A DNA stretch of 64,000 nt from positions 4,117,501 to 4,181,500 of the forward strand of contig NC_092613.1 of assembly GCF_047663525.1 (NCBI RefSeq). The letters are read 5' to 3'. A program made the position numbers and the translations under genes. Of the stretch, positions 36,601 through 51,600 are shown in pieces (the first letter of the stretch is position 1; each line of letters starts with the position of its first letter). Under the pieces are notes generated by a model. The model was not told where the DNA came from. It worked only from the letters and a program-made list of their open reading frames with translations, and did not search any database. This DNA comes from Anas platyrhynchos. Its lineage: Eukaryota; Chordata; Aves; Anseriformes; Anatidae.

Positions 36601-39600
36601 TGAAAAGAACAGCAGCAATTCCTTATCTCATCTCAGCAGATCTAATAACAGCACCTCACGTCACATGGGATTCGGGTTCCAGTTTTTCTGCAGCGTTGAC
36701 CTACAAGGGGCTCTTTTGTGCTGGCTGGGGGCAGGAGGCAGCAGCTACCCTCGCTGCGCAGCTTTACACCACCACTGCTTCACGGAGCAGCCTTCATTCG
36801 CCGGAGCTCTCCTTCCAGCCCTTCACCAGGTTGAATGTCGCTCATTAGCTTGCATTCTGTGACCCAATTTACCACAAGTGGGATTCCACCTTACAAAACC
36901 ATGGCTGTTTAAGGACCCCAGCACCGTGCCAGAGCTGTGCACCGACACCAGGCAACCCCCAGCTGGACCTGAGCTGTGGGAGATAACAAGCACCAGGGAT
37001 TCAACCTACCACGGGGAAGGGCATCTTTGATTCAAAGCTCAGTTGCCAATTTCAATTTGCAGGTAGTTTTCCTTCAAAAGGTGTAACTTGAGCAAGTTTA
37101 GTAAGCCCTTAGCCTGCTTCTTTGTCAGCGTGTAGGAAAACCTTGGATTAATAACCGCACAGGCCCGCAGCAGGCAATGCAAGTTGAACAGGCCTTTCAA
37201 CCTAATTTATGCACACGTTTCAGGGACAAGTTACATCCACTTTCAACACAGAAGAGTCTTACACTCGCTGACAATTCTGCCAAAAAAACAGAGCAAAGAG
37301 TTATTTTTGACTCCGAGTGCTAACATCTCTCACTCAAACCCGGGCACTTGGGATACGCCCAAGTGCCAAAACAGGCACAAAGATGTTCTCAGTATAAACT
37401 ACAGCTGGCTAAAAATCACTAAATGGCTCCGAATGAATGAAGATGTTGGTGGCTTAGCCTGAGGCACCATGCAAAATATCCCAAAGTGATTTTTAAATAC
37501 AGAAAAGTGGTTCCCAGCAGATGCACCAAGTTTAACTATTGAAACCTGGGCCTTTACTGTCAGATGGGGTTTTCACCACTTCGGTTTTATGCCTCTATGT
37601 AGTTCATGATGTTCAGCACTGGAAAACTTGGAACAAATTCCAAGAGGGAAAGAGTTTCAAGGAGAACTGTGCAAGCCTCTTTGTTTTTAAGAGCTCTGTG
37701 ATCTGCAATTTGTTCCAGTGTTTAGAAAACAGTTCTGTGCTGACCAAGACAACAAAGCAGCTCACTCGATGTTTTCTGTTTTCTATATTTAGCCTCAGAG
37801 CCAGCAGACCTCTACCCTCCTCCTGCATTTAGTCAAAGCTTGCCGGAGGCCTACCTGCCGCGAGGAGCACTGGCCCCCAGATTTGTGGAGTAGAACATTT
37901 ACAAAACGGAAACCAAGGGTTATCAGACCACAGCTGCCTGGTTCTTACATCTTTGTACAGCGAGGTTTCACATCAACAGCCATTACAATAAATCACACAA
38001 ATACATTTAGGGATACATGATTTGGTTATCAAGAGGGTGTCCAACAAGGGGCCAGGAGCATCCATGCTGTTTACAACGGGAATATCATGAAGAAGAGCTT
38101 GAAGTGCCAGAAAAGGGATTGCTCACCTCCGTAATAGAGTCCTGTGGCAGTGCACATTCGCCACTGTCCCTGATACATTCCTGCTGTGCTGGGGCTGCAC
38201 ATCTGAACACTGACATCTGCAATCTCCTGGGGCTCCAGGGACCTGACCATCACCATGTTTACGTGGCCGAACTGGTCTCCCCCAACATACTTCAGGCAAA
38301 CCCCTGGGGGCCAGGCCTCCGTCCCTGGGATCAAGCAGAAGAAAAAATTAGTGACAGTGCACCAGGAAAAGTCATGCGTGTTTGTATGAGACTGGATAAA
38401 ACACACTCATCAAAACAGTTGTGCAATTGTTGAACAGTCAAAGGAACATCGAGATACACGCAGCATTGTCAGCAACTGAGAGAGGAGAACACGGTTTTCA
38501 GACAAGGCATAACTGGTCTGCTTTGTGACCAGCAGGAAAACTCATATTTCTTTTGAAATAATCTCTAGTTCTACACACAGCAAGAACCTCAAAGTCTGTG
38601 TAACAGCTGAAAAGGCAAAAAAAAAAAAAAAACACAACAGAACTGAAATTCACATGTATTTTTCAAATGCCATAGCCAAAGAGGTCAGACCTGGTTTTAC
38701 TTCTCCTCATTTCTGCCTCACTACATGCAGCTCCTGAGCCTTGCAACGTCAAAACACGCGTTATTAACCCAAAGTGCTGGAAACCTTTTTTTTCAAATAA
38801 GAATTCCCTTTTCAGTCCGTTAGTCTCAAGAGGAACAAAAACTTCAAATTACAATTGAAGAGCTGGTACTGCTTTCTAAACGGATTTATTCCCCTCCCTG
38901 CACCAACCCTTCTCTCAGCCTTGCGCAATGGTGGAGAGGACTGTGAACACGATTTCTTTGTGGAGATCAATGTTTAGACTGCAGACACTGGGCCTGACCG
39001 TGCGACCTGGCAATCTGCAGAGATACAGAAAACAGTCACTGCATGCAAACACAGCCATCTCCGCCAAAGATAACAAGTTCTGGGGCAGACAAAAAGTAAC
39101 GTGCTTCCAAGACTCACAAAAAAAAAAAAAAAATCAGCTTAGAATTGGCTTTTGCTTCTCCTCCAGTAATGTGGCGGGCCTGAGCCAATGACTTTGAGAA
39201 TACCTTCTGCTTGGCTGACGCTGAAGGGAACAGCCAAGGGAAGCCTGATGCACCAAGAAGCTTGGAAGCACTCGAGGCGAGAACAGTGGCTGCTGATCTG
39301 ACCTCAGGCTACCTCGAGGAGCATCCCCTGCAGCAGCTTGCCTGCTAATTCAATCCCTGCGGATGCCTCGGTGAAGACATGGCAGGGACTGGTTTTCTAC
39401 TCAAGTCCTCATTCGTGGACCTCTCCATCTCGCAGGGAAATCACGACACGAGCAAAGAACACCGGACATTCAGTCAGGGACATACTGCTCCGGCTGGAAA
39501 CGCTGCTGAGATCGGGAGGTCTTTGAAAGAGGAGCCAAGTGACGAGCTGACCTCAGGCTGGCGTGGGGGAGCTGACCACGAAGCCTCATCTGAAAAGGCT

Positions 39601-42600
39601 GGCAGCCCAGCAACAGGGTTTAGTTTAAATAATTGATGTGATTTTTATCAGGTTTAATGGCTTTAGGCTTGCAAGGTGCCTAGAATGCTGCAACTGATAA
39701 GCCCCATAAAATGAAATGATGATTATGTCATTCTATTTCGGTACACTCATCTCGCGGGAGATGATAAATTGTAGTAACTGTCCTGCAGAGCCAGCAGCAG
39801 CTGGGGGTAGAGTGGGAAGAGGAAATAAGTCTTAAATCCTGCTGCTCCTTCAGCACTGCTCTCACCACACAAACTGATCTTTTGGCCAAGCACCGTCCTG
39901 GAAGGTATCAGAGCAGGGTATTAGTTTTTTAATAACACAAAATAACCTGGCTGAACCCAGCTTTACTGCTTAAAACCGACAATCTCCCAGAGCCCTGCTT
40001 GTCACACATGTCAGCCACCAAGCACCTCCGTGACACATGCCTCAGGTATTTCTTGTTCTAGGACCACATTCATTTAATCAAGGGTTCCTGTAGAGTTGTT
40101 AAAAACCTTGGCTTTACTTCAGTTACCTACCAAACAAGCAGATATTATCTGGAAACACTACAGTCCTTTGATATTATATCTTAATTAAACCTTAAAATAG
40201 GTATAAAATGCTGTGGTTCTGCTTAAACTTCAGTCATAACACAGTACGTGAAGGCATATTTAACTAAAACATGCCCCAACAGCATGATTTTAACAAGAGT
40301 TGGCCTCCAGCACCAGTATTAGAGCACAGATGTACTTCTCAAGAAGTCAGGCTTTAACCCACACAGAAGCCAAAACAAATTTTGGCCTTGCCAGGAGCTC
40401 AGGAGTCAAGATTAACTGTAACTACCCTTCCTCATTTCAGCAGGCCCAGGGATTTCAGAAGGTCAAACGTACCAAGAACAATGAAACACTGCTTAAACGA
40501 GGATGTTAAATTAGGGCTGGATTTACATGCAGGAAAGAGTGCATCAGGAAGGAATCTGAAAGGAGCCAGAAAGGGGGTGTAGTCATAACACACGCAAATA
40601 CCAGGAGTGGAGAAACTAGATCCATCAAACCTACTACATAAGATTTGAGACAGTTATTAAAAAATTGCCAATTTTGAACATTACAGGAGTTTAAGCAAGC
40701 TATAGTGCAACAGCATTAGTGAAACAGAAAAAAGTAAATGGCAATAATTAGGGCCTTTCTCTAGAATATAGTGTTTGTATGTTAGTGTCCTTACCTCTGG
40801 TATCCTGATGAAATACTTAGATTTTTACTAGTGTTTTAGTCTTTGTTGTACTACGATATTTAGCACAAATGTGTACAGCACTCAAGCACTGCAGCTATTT
40901 ACTAGTTCAAGCACTAACCCAGCCGTGCGTTACTCATGATGATTCATGGCATTATACCTCGTTGTGCTATCATGCTTCTTCACAGAAGTACAAGCAGGTC
41001 AATTAAATTCAGGCACAGGTTAAACATTAATGCAACATCCTGTCATTGCAACAGTCAAAGACAAGGTATTCCCCTTTGCATCCTTGGATCTCATTTCTCT
41101 CTGACTACATCCCAACAGATTAAGCACTGGGGATGCATTCTGCCTGGTCTCACTTCCTGGATTTCGGTCCCTGCTTTGACTTATCTCACCCTGGAATGTG
41201 GCATCGCCAGCCCTGCATCCTCCTAACGCATGAAAAAGCAATTCAGTCAAAAGGGTACTGAAAAGTAAAAGGTACCTGACACGTTCCCCTTGCACAGCCA
41301 CCTCTTCTCAGGTTAGATCTCTGCCTCCACAGAGAACACATCTCTACCAAGAGCCCAACCAAGTGACAGTGACAATGAGAAACAAGGGGGCAATGCAGTG
41401 CAGTGGTACTATACACAGGCTGGTCATGAGCTAAAAGGCTTTGGGACTTAATGGGATCTCTTCACCAGCTCAAAAACATGTTCCATTTGTTTAAGTGATC
41501 ATAAACAAAGACTAGCTAAGGATTCTTAATCTACTCTCAGATTTAACTACTGCCAGCAAGAAAACAAAACGAAAACAAACATGTATTTTGTTTTCTATTT
41601 ACATGCCTCTTCCTACAGCAGTTCCCTAGAGCTTTTGCTTATGTGGTGGCAGGAAGAACAAGACTGCAGCACTGACCAAGCTGCACAATGAGCCACGTGT
41701 TTGTGCTGACATGAGAAGGGATACGCACAGGTACTGGAGGTACCTCCTCCAGTAACGGGATGGCTCTGGTCCGAGTGAGGCGCGCACGGACCTCCTGCCT
41801 TGAGCTGCAGCTCCTCCATGAGATCTGCCACCGTGTCACCTCATCCCCTAATACACTGTCACCTCATCCCCTAATGCACGTGACACGGGCTTTGCTGCAG
41901 TCCGAGGGACTTACCTGTGTTCTGTATCCTCCATGTTTTTGTAAACTGGGTGTCAGGAGGGATGGACTCTCCTTCCCCAATGGTGACATCTTCAACAAAG
42001 GACATGGAGGGTACGTTGATATTTGGGCTCTCAAAGTCATAATAGGCTCCGATGGCGGCTTGTAGGTTCCTAGAAAGCAAAAAGCAGATTACAGCCTTAA
42101 GTACACGGGTGAGCCGGGTCCTTTTCAGAGGTCCACGTGGGTCAGCCTAAACAGTAAAAATATTATCCCGATTAGATGAACTCTGCCACTCACATTATCC
42201 TAAAGCCTCCATCTTTATCATATATGGATTCTGCAAGATAACAGAGCTCAAAATATAGCTTTTTACCTTCTAAAGACACTACGTTAGATCACTTTGCTGT
42301 TTCTTTTCACTGGAAATCAGGGAACTCAGTCTTTTAGGGCTCCACCCTATGGAACTCGACAACAACTTGGAGGGACAGCGGGTGAGTGCTGGGCAGCGGT
42401 GTGTGGACAGCTCTTTATACCTGCCTCATTTCTACAGCTAATTTCAAGAGAATTCAACTTCGTTTTATTTTGGCACAAAAGATTCAGAGGAGCGTAAGAT
42501 AAGCAAAACATAAAGCACACTGCTGATAACTGAAGGCTAAAGGGCACCAGCAACTACGGGCAATAACTCAAGCCCTGCTGCTTGTGAAACGCAGTCGTGT

Positions 42601-45600
42601 GAGCCACGAGCACTCCCCGACTACTTATTAATCATCAGGTGCCTGCTCAGCTCTGGATCGTCACAGCTCAGAGGAACTTACAAACCGTCCAGGACGAACA
42701 AACATTCTTACTGATCCCAAACAAGTGGCAGTGGAAGGCTGTGATATATTACGGACACGCAGAAAGCCACAAGTGCTATTGATTCATGGTCACGGCGTAG
42801 CTGGAAACTCGTAGGGTAATTAATTTGAAAAGAGGAGCAGTCAAACAGGAAGAGGATTCATGAGGCTGAGCTGCCATTCCACGATATACTATTATGTTAT
42901 TATGTAAGTGTTGTGGCAAATCATGTAATTCCTCTGTTTACGCATGGCTGCGGGGTTGTGGCCCTCATTTACATGCGGTGAGTAGGTGCTGTGAGAATGG
43001 GGATGAGCAAAATCGCACCGAAAGCACTGGGCATAACAGCTGCTTTGTGACCACACAGAGCTATTTTGCTTTTTTAAGCAAGACAAAACAAATCAAGAAC
43101 CAGGAATCGCCACCTAGAGCAGAAACCCTGCAGAAGGGTGGTCAGAAGCTGTGCGGTGCGGTGATTTATGGAGGGTAAGCATTGTTTGGTGGAGTGTCAT
43201 GTGTCCAACCCCCAGCCAGAAAGCCAAGGTGAAAGCGGGAGAAACATTTGCAGCATGACCCTGAGAAAGAGCAAACAGAGGGCTCCGGGGGCTGCTTGCC
43301 AGCTGGAAAGGGACTCGAAACGGTGAGCAAAGGAACTGCCTCCTGCTCGAGTCCTACAGCGCTCGAGGGAAAAAAGAAAATCTGACATTGTGTAAAACCA
43401 AAACCACCTGGAAGAGAAGCAGCACTGACTTCTCACACAGAGCACCCCAAAGCAGCAGCTAACGGCACCAGAGCTTGGGTCAGAGGGGGACAATCAGATC
43501 TGAGAGCCTCCCACACCAGGGGGGCACCTGAACAACAGATGCACCAGTCCCCGGAGCCACCAGAAGATGATGCCACTGCCAGCTGACATCCTGACATCTC
43601 CCACAGCTCAGCCAAGGCACGAGGTGGCCCCAGAGGGGCGCTCTGCCCGGCACAGCAAACCCTACAAACCCCACACCAGAGCTTTTGCTGCTAACACACC
43701 GACAGGGCTGGGCACCACGGGGCAACAGACGAGCCTCCCGGCAGGACTCCCACATTTAGAGCGCTGAATTTCGGACCAGAAGCCATTATTCAGCTCGAGA
43801 TGTTTTCCACTTCGGCGTGTCGGGGCTATATTTAATACAGGCAGCTCGGGTGAATGCTGCAGGAAGGGTGCGTGTCACGTTCGCCAATAACCGGAGACAA
43901 ACGCTCTGCTTTACGTCAGCAGCCGCCTGTTGCTTATACACGGCACGAGATTTACATAACTTGCAGCAGGGCCGTGCCAAGAGCCTCCTGCTCGCCCAAC
44001 CAGCTAACACCACGAGCTGCAGCTCGGTTTTCACGACAATTTCCTCCAGTGTTACAGCGATCCGAGGCAAAAGGCTTTGTGAGAGCTACAAAAGACAGCG
44101 ACGCAGCTCTTTCTCCTCCTAATCCACTGCTGCACAAACCCATTTCCAGACGTCCGGCACCGTCCTTGCATGCTACGACTGTGGGATCAGGAGTAACAAC
44201 ATTTTATTGGCATTAAGAGAAAACAGCAGTTCCACGGGGGAGATTTCTTCTGTAATTCTCTGCAAGGCAGCCTGTGCTGTTTTTGTTTGCTTGGCTGTAA
44301 ACCCGCTCTGAAAGGTAGTGGGCTATTTGTGCACACAGGCTGCCTGCCAGCTCCCTTCCCCTCCCTGGCTCATATTTCATTGCTTGCTTTGCCATTGGGA
44401 AACGGCTCCAGCCCTCCGCAGCCTTTGGTTAAAAACTAACTGAAGAAAAGCACGTGGCAAACAAACAGATTCGCCACCTTTCTGCCATCGGGCACCCCAA
44501 AGCCACCCTCCTGCCCCCGTCCCGGTCACCACTGCAGGTTTTAGTCGGGGTCAGCACCCGCGCGTGCTTTGATGCCCCCCGGCCTTCCCCCTAGGGAATT
44601 AAAAGGAAGCTTCCAGAAACCAAAGAGAAATTGAAAGTAGCAAGAGCCAAAGTCAGGATGACAAAGCAAATCTGCCCCGTGCCGGAGTCCTTTGACACAG
44701 CCGACCCGAGGAGATAGGCGCCGAGCGGCTGCAGAGATCCCCGCAGCGCTCACACTGCGGGCACAGCGAGCAGCAGAGCCCCGCTGCCTTCATCTGGGCT
44801 CTTCCCAAGGGACGCTGCCCCTCGCTCCCTGTCCCCAGGCAGGGCTGGGTGTGGGTTTGAAGGCAGCCCCCTGCTCAGGGTGGCAGCTATCACCTGCAGA
44901 GGGTCGCAGCAAGCTGCAGTGCGGTGATTTGCACCTCGGGGACCGAGCACAAGTGCCCCCTCTGCCTCCTTCCTTCCACTCAATGCACCAGAGCGGCAGA
45001 TTTTAATCAGGAAAGGCGAGCACCTTTCCTTATTCCTGTATCCAGACCCTGAAATTCGCCTGCGTGCATCCACTGCTGTTATTATCCTGTCTTTACCCTC
45101 GTGCCCAGATGAAAGCACAGACACCTGGGGACAGGAACACAGAGCCAAGCCCCCGAGAGGAAGGGGTGAGAGGAAGGGGTTATCGGCTGCAGGCTTCCCG
45201 TGCACACCCACGCCTGCCCCGTCTCCCCCCGAGGTGTGACACCCACCACGCTGCCCCTCCGCATGAGCTAAATTCCTATTATAAACCAGACAGCTCCCGA
45301 GCTGTAAGATGAGCACGCCAAGCCCAGCCGGTGTAATTTACGTGACTGATCTATCCTAATTACAGGGACAGCCGCGCTGCTGCCTCTGTCTCAGGACAGC
45401 CCTCCAGGTGCCAGGCGCTCGGTGCCAAAATGAAGCAATTTTTCCCCTTTCAGGGCAGCAGCAGCGCAGAGCTGGGCGCACAGAGCAGGTCCCACGGGAT
45501 CCAGCCACACGAGGTGTGCCGACCACAGCCACGTCCAATTCCAGTCCAAAAAAGTTTTGGAGAGGGAGGGCAGAAGGCAGCAGATAAGGATTGTAGCTGT

Positions 45601-48600
45601 GTGTATCAGACCCCTTCTAACTACGGGGATCCCGCTCCTTCCTCCTCAAAGGCATCCCGATTTACCCATCCAGTGTTTTCCCAGCAAAGTGCTGCCCCCA
45701 GAAGCAGAGCCCGTCCCTTTCCAAGTCCATTCCTCTGCTCTGCCTCTTTGTTTCAAGCCTCAGGAGCTAAATTACACCAGCAAAGTTAAAACCTCCTCTG
45801 CTAATAGCTCTGGAGATGTCCCTTAACAACTCTTAAGTGTTTGCAAAGAGGTGGTTTATCTTGAGCCATTCTTTCCCTTCCCGGGTTTTTTCCAGACAGC
45901 CTTTTGTTATGTTAAACCAATATATTTAGACAGTAATTACTCCCAATTAACTAGGTCACCGTGCAGCATTCACAAATGAAAGAAACTCTTCCCAATCGAT
46001 TCACAAAGCAGAGGGCTCCTCTTCCAACCCAGCCCCGGTGCAGACAAGCAGCAGCACCCGGGTAACTGGCCGTGTCTCGGTGGTGGTGTGGGGTTTTAAA
46101 ATTGAATTCTTGGGTATGAGAATGAAGAAACCGAGGTACTGAGGCTTACTCACCCCTGCCTTCTGCAGAAAGCACATGCACAGCACCTCGTCCTCCTGTT
46201 ACCAAGAAAAGGCTCAGCTCTTGCCACACATCACCAGCATGCCTCCGTGGGCGTCTTGGGAGGCAACAAGCAGGTCATTGCAGCACGCAGGGCAAGGGAT
46301 GGCAGGAGTGCTGCCAAACACACCCAGAACAGGCAGAGAAAGTGAGCTGGGAGAATCCTGCACCACCCGGTACCTGCAATCTCCTGCACCTCTTCCACAA
46401 CATGCACGGATTGCATTTTGGTTTTGTTTTCCATCCAGCAGCTTCAAGTTCTGAACTACAGGGGAAAAAATCCCTCGCAGCCTGCAGGCTGACTCTCTGA
46501 AGGTCGTCACGACACGGGAATTCCACCCCTAAGTACCACTTTCATCAGAAAGCAACAACTTCATCATTAAAATTTCAACTGTTACGGGAACCTACAAGTT
46601 CTCATTTCCCATAAAATTCTTCGATGAATCCAAATGACCACAAGGCAGCCACTCCAGCTCAGAAAGCAGCCGGCAGTTTGTCCCTATCAGCTCTTGCCCT
46701 CTCCTACCACCTATGAGGAGCTCACAGTGAGACTCCCAGCAGCAACCCTCCTGAGCTGCCAGGAGAAACAAAGGCAATCAGCGCAACGCCTTCGACTCCG
46801 AATTTCATGCAGGATGCAGCCCTTGTATCATACAAGGACAGCGAGCTGAGGACAATGATTAAGTCAAGTAGAAAGCTCTCTGACAAATGGACTCTGTCAC
46901 GGCGTTGTGCAGAGCAGCTGTGCTGAAGCGAGTGCCAGGTTGTGTTTCTCTCCCTCCCAGGGGCTGAGCACAGAAGTGCCCCACGCCTGGTGCCCAAGCG
47001 TGGCGCGATCTCAGCACCCACAGGCAGCTCTTGGCACGGGAACCACAGCCCCGGGGTGCTGTCCTCCTGAAAGATGCAGTGCAAAAAAGCTAAGCAGTGA
47101 CACGGGGCTAAATACTTACTGCTTTCTGGGCAGCACTCCTTCCGTGACCGAATTCTCGCCCTTCTCAGGTCCTTCCCATTCCCCAAAGCAATGGGTAGCC
47201 GGGCACCCCGGCACCCCACAAGGCACCCTTTGCTAAAAACAAAGGTGTGCAAGAGAAGTAGTGCAGCAGCTGGGTAATTTCTCCCTCCTGAGTAAAGGAA
47301 CATCTCCGCGTGATGCAGGTGGGAGGGACTCAAAATGCCTGAGGAGCACATCCCAGTGAGGCAATCCTCGGTCTGCTCCTTTTGTCTCAGCACCCAACAT
47401 CCCCTTTGGATCTGATTTCCTCAGCTGCTGGGGAACTGGACTGATAGCACTCCGGGTTAGGCCACCTCGAACAGCTACTTACTGCTCCTCAAGTGGGAGG
47501 CACCTCGAAGCATTAGCAGAAGCTCGGGGGAGAGACTTGACACCGCAGGGAAGCGCTTCTACCTGGAGCTGAATTCAAACATTTTCAGCGGAGACAACAC
47601 AGGGCAATTAACTGGAAGGACTCTCAAGATGTTTTGAAGGACTGGAAATTTTAATCAGTGAGTAGCTTTCAATAAACACCACTCCTGAAAGCCAAATTTG
47701 CACATCAGTTACCTTCAGAGCTGACCTCTTACACTAAACACGAGGCTGGGAAACTACCTCGCGAGGCTTTGTGGATCCAAAAGGACCACAGAGGGAAGCT
47801 GAAAGCTTTCAGCTGAACTTACACGGCTTAAGGGAGGGGGGAAAAAGCTGGCTGATTTGAAGTTCAGGCATTTTCTTACACAAAGCCACAGAAAAACAGG
47901 TGATTGTTTCAGCTGAGAGCAGCCAGCTCCAAAATACAAGCGGGATGTTCCAAACCTGCAGTGACTGAACGCAATGTTGCTCTCCATCCAGGGGCAGCAA
48001 GTGGGCAGACACAGAAGATGCACTGTTTTCAGGACACCCCACTCCACCAGAAGTCTCTTGAGCATGTTTTAGATGCACACAGACAGGTACAAAGGCACCA
48101 TGCCCATCACCACGGTCCCAGCTGAGCGCTCACCGCACCCTGCAGCGTCTCAGTGGCAGAACCAAGGCTGCGACGCTGCCGTGAGCCCCAGACCCCAGCA
48201 GCTGAACCCTCCTAAAGCAGGCGGCCAGGAGCTCCAAGTCCGGGCTAAAATGTTTTGTGAACGTCCCAGCAGGAGCTGCTCCCTACCTGCTGCCCCTGGA
48301 TGTGGCACCAGCCTGTCCCAGTGGGAAGCCAGCGCGCTGCCGGTACGCTGCAGGTTCCCCGAGCGCTAATTCCTCAGCACAAACCATGTCACCGATCTAT
48401 AATTGTCTGCGTTCGAGTAATGGGGGATTAAGCTACAGAAACTGTCTGAGAACAAGTTCAGGCATGCTGGGCAGCCCAGCTGGACTAAAATTACATCGCA
48501 TCCAGCTCCTGCTTGCAGCTCTGCGCCACGCGCACCCATCCCGGGTGGGTCTGCAACGCAGGCACAGCACGGTACCAACGCTCTGCAGTTAACAACGTGA

Positions 48601-51600
48601 TGTATTTTAAGTCTACCTTTCATTCAGATTACTTGCATCAAGTATTTGAGCTTTTCGGGAGAAGAGTTGTGCTTTTTTTAATGCTTTAAATAAAAGCTGT
48701 CCAAGAAAACATTTTCCAGCTGATTAATTCTCTCATTTTCTCATTTTTAGTGACATCAGGGGACAGTTGCGCAGAGATCTGACAGTCTACAACAGCTCAC
48801 ACATAACTAAGAACACATCCACGATGCTTCGAGCCACCGCAATGAATTAAGCTGTTAAAAACTATTTTCTGCTCCCCAGACAGGGTACGAAGGAGCCTAC
48901 GTAGGCACCGCTGAGCAGCAGCCACGGGACTGCCAGCCTGCCCCGATCCTCCCACCGCCCGCTACCTCCTCCCTGCCAGATGCGGGACCCATTCCGAGTT
49001 AACCCAAAGAAGTTTCCAGGGAAGACAAACTTGATTTCAAAGCCTGTTTTGTCCCAGGTTTGTCTCCTCCAGGAACACAAGGGCTGGAGATTCCCCCCAC
49101 AGCCTGCCCAGAACCAAAGGAGCATCAATACCGGGCTCATGATTTGTGAAAGCAGCGCTGGGAACGTTGCCCTCAGACTTATGGGGCCATGGGTAAGCAA
49201 AAGGGAAGTTACGGGAGTCCCGAGGACTGAGACAAAGAGCAGACAGACACGGAGAGCAGGGAGCCTGACCCCTCCTAAGGCTAAGCACAGACACCACAAC
49301 TCCCCCCTGGCACAGTAAGTTTTTGGTGACAAATCCAACAATTCTAATATGAACAGGGAACGAGAGTTTACATTCATTGTTTTGGGGAAAAAAAAATCCT
49401 ACCGCTTGTTTTATATCCTGCCTTCCCTTTGCCTTCACAAGTAGAAGAGAGGAAAACTCAGCAAATGCAGCCAGACACAACATCTCTCATCGGATGGAGC
49501 TCCCTGATAGCAGCTGATTAGTTTACTGGACATCAGCAGAAACACTGCCTTCAAACAGCAGAGGAAATGAAATTAATTAGTTCGTGCTCCGTTCAAGATC
49601 TGCAAATAAAAGCTAGAATGGAGATCTCGATGCCAGCAGCAGATGTTTGCCCCCACAACGGGCACACAACAAAAACAAACCTGGCAGCACGTTGGGTCTG
49701 TAACCAGAAGTGTTTGATCAGCAGCGCTAGAGCTGCTCCTAAATATTTGCATCTAAAAAAATGCAATAAAGCAGTGTTTTGATTTGAGAGATCAACTGCA
49801 TTCTTCGGGGGGTGCTGGTGTTTAATGGAGAGCTGGAATAAAACCGCAGGTGTTTTAACGCAATCGGAGCACGCAGCTCTGTAACAGACCAAACGTACCG
49901 AGATCAATAAACTGGCTTTTGGTATCACCCCATGATCAAAGGTTGGCTGGCGCAGAGGCAGAGGCAGCTGAGGCCACACGTTCCACCTCAGCATTCATAT
50001 CCCAGGAGGTAATGCCTAAAAACTTGACGCGTCTGCCTTGGCACGGCCTCACGTCTGCCCTCTGGTTCCCCAGGAGCACAACACACGGCTCCTGGAGGGC
50101 TGGAGTCGAAGATTTACCAGGGGATGGCTCTGCACGTTGCACCAGCAAACCTTTCACACGCAGCAGGAGAAGGCTGGGAGGAGGTGACGAGCTGCCACGC
50201 ACCGCTACCGGCCCTGGTGCCCGAGCTGGAGCACTTTGAGCCCAGGTTCTTCCTGACACAAAATTGGAGATCTTCTACAGAAAAGCAGTCAAAAAAAACT
50301 GTTAACAGAGGACACCTGAATGCGTTTTGTCTTGTGAACACCTCCAAGGTCTGGAAATGGAGCTCAGGGGCTTCTCGTTGTGGGAAAGGCATCGTCTGCA
50401 GGACGCCTGCTGCCTGGGGGTCCCGGTAAACCCGGTGCCCTGGGGACAAACCCCATCTATTTACAAGGCCAGTTTAATTTTAAGATCCTATATTCTGCCT
50501 TCTCTCCATGATCAATAAAACTCACACCTAAGTGTCAGATAAATCATCACGATGCCAGAGAAATTCACGTTGCTGATGTGAGAGTCGCTGCCAGCGGCTG
50601 ATCCCCACCTCACCTCAGCTCCCCTCGATCCTACAGAAACACCCTGCCACCATACAGCAACGCCACGGCGGCTTCCTGGAGTATTTTCAGAGATAAAGTA
50701 ACCTATAATTATTTTCACGGAAAATTCTCTGGAGTACTGGAGAAACCAGGTCAGAGCTACAAATTCTTCTGAGCATGCTAAAAAAGAAAACCTCCAGAAG
50801 AGATCTGACTGCCTCACAAAAAAAGGACCTTAAACACCTTTTTTTTTTTTCCCCCACCATAGATCCAAAAGTCTCGGGTTCGCAGCAATAAAGCGCTGTT
50901 TTGCCTTTTTAAATGCAATGGAAACCATCGTTACCTGACACATTGCAATTAAATACCAATATCACACCTACCACACGAACAGAAATCAGCTACACAAAAG
51001 TGAAAAAAGAACGTAAACAAACACAAGAAGTAAATTATTGAAATATGCCTGCATTAAATAAATCTTCCGAGGTGGGATCCCCTCGGAGCCACCTGCACTG
51101 ACACAGGGGCTGAAACCCAGCACCACCACCAGCTGCCCCAACCCAGCTACACAGACCCCAAGGGGCTCACGTCCCCCCCTGCAACCTCTCCCCCTGAAAT
51201 TTGGTGCGATTTCCCGTGAATCGAGTTTCCTCTTCCTTGTCCCAGCACGATTTCCCTATCAGCTGGGAAGAGTCCCATGACTTCCATGCAAGGGGCCTTC
51301 CAGGAGTGTAACAACAAAAGCAAACAAGAGGCCCATTCTGTGCACAGTTTCCCTGTTTTTTTACGTTTACACTGCTCCTCACAGCTGACGGCCAGTCAGG
51401 GCATCTCTAAATTTGCTTTCTAGTGTTTTCTGAATGTGCCCGGGTCCCACCAACCCCCTGCTGCCACGTCACAGCCACCGTGTGCAGAGCCCAGATAAGA
51501 TTTGTTCCCCGCTGACCTAACCAACCCCGAAATTTAAGACATAAATGAACACAAAGGCTTTCCAAAAGGGGTTTGGGACGCAGCAGGGTGAGACTGTGGA

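Larger units (their letters stand above)
38325..41914 (-). other. ILRUN: ILRUN intron 2 (3.6 kb)
   Basis: No coding exon seen. It contains A-runs near 38617-38632 and 39118-39133, a cluster of three GATA-type motifs at 39645-39767, a 9-base hairpin at 41732-41754 and a 23-base tandem duplication at 41834-41879 close to exon 2. Confidence 0.75.
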
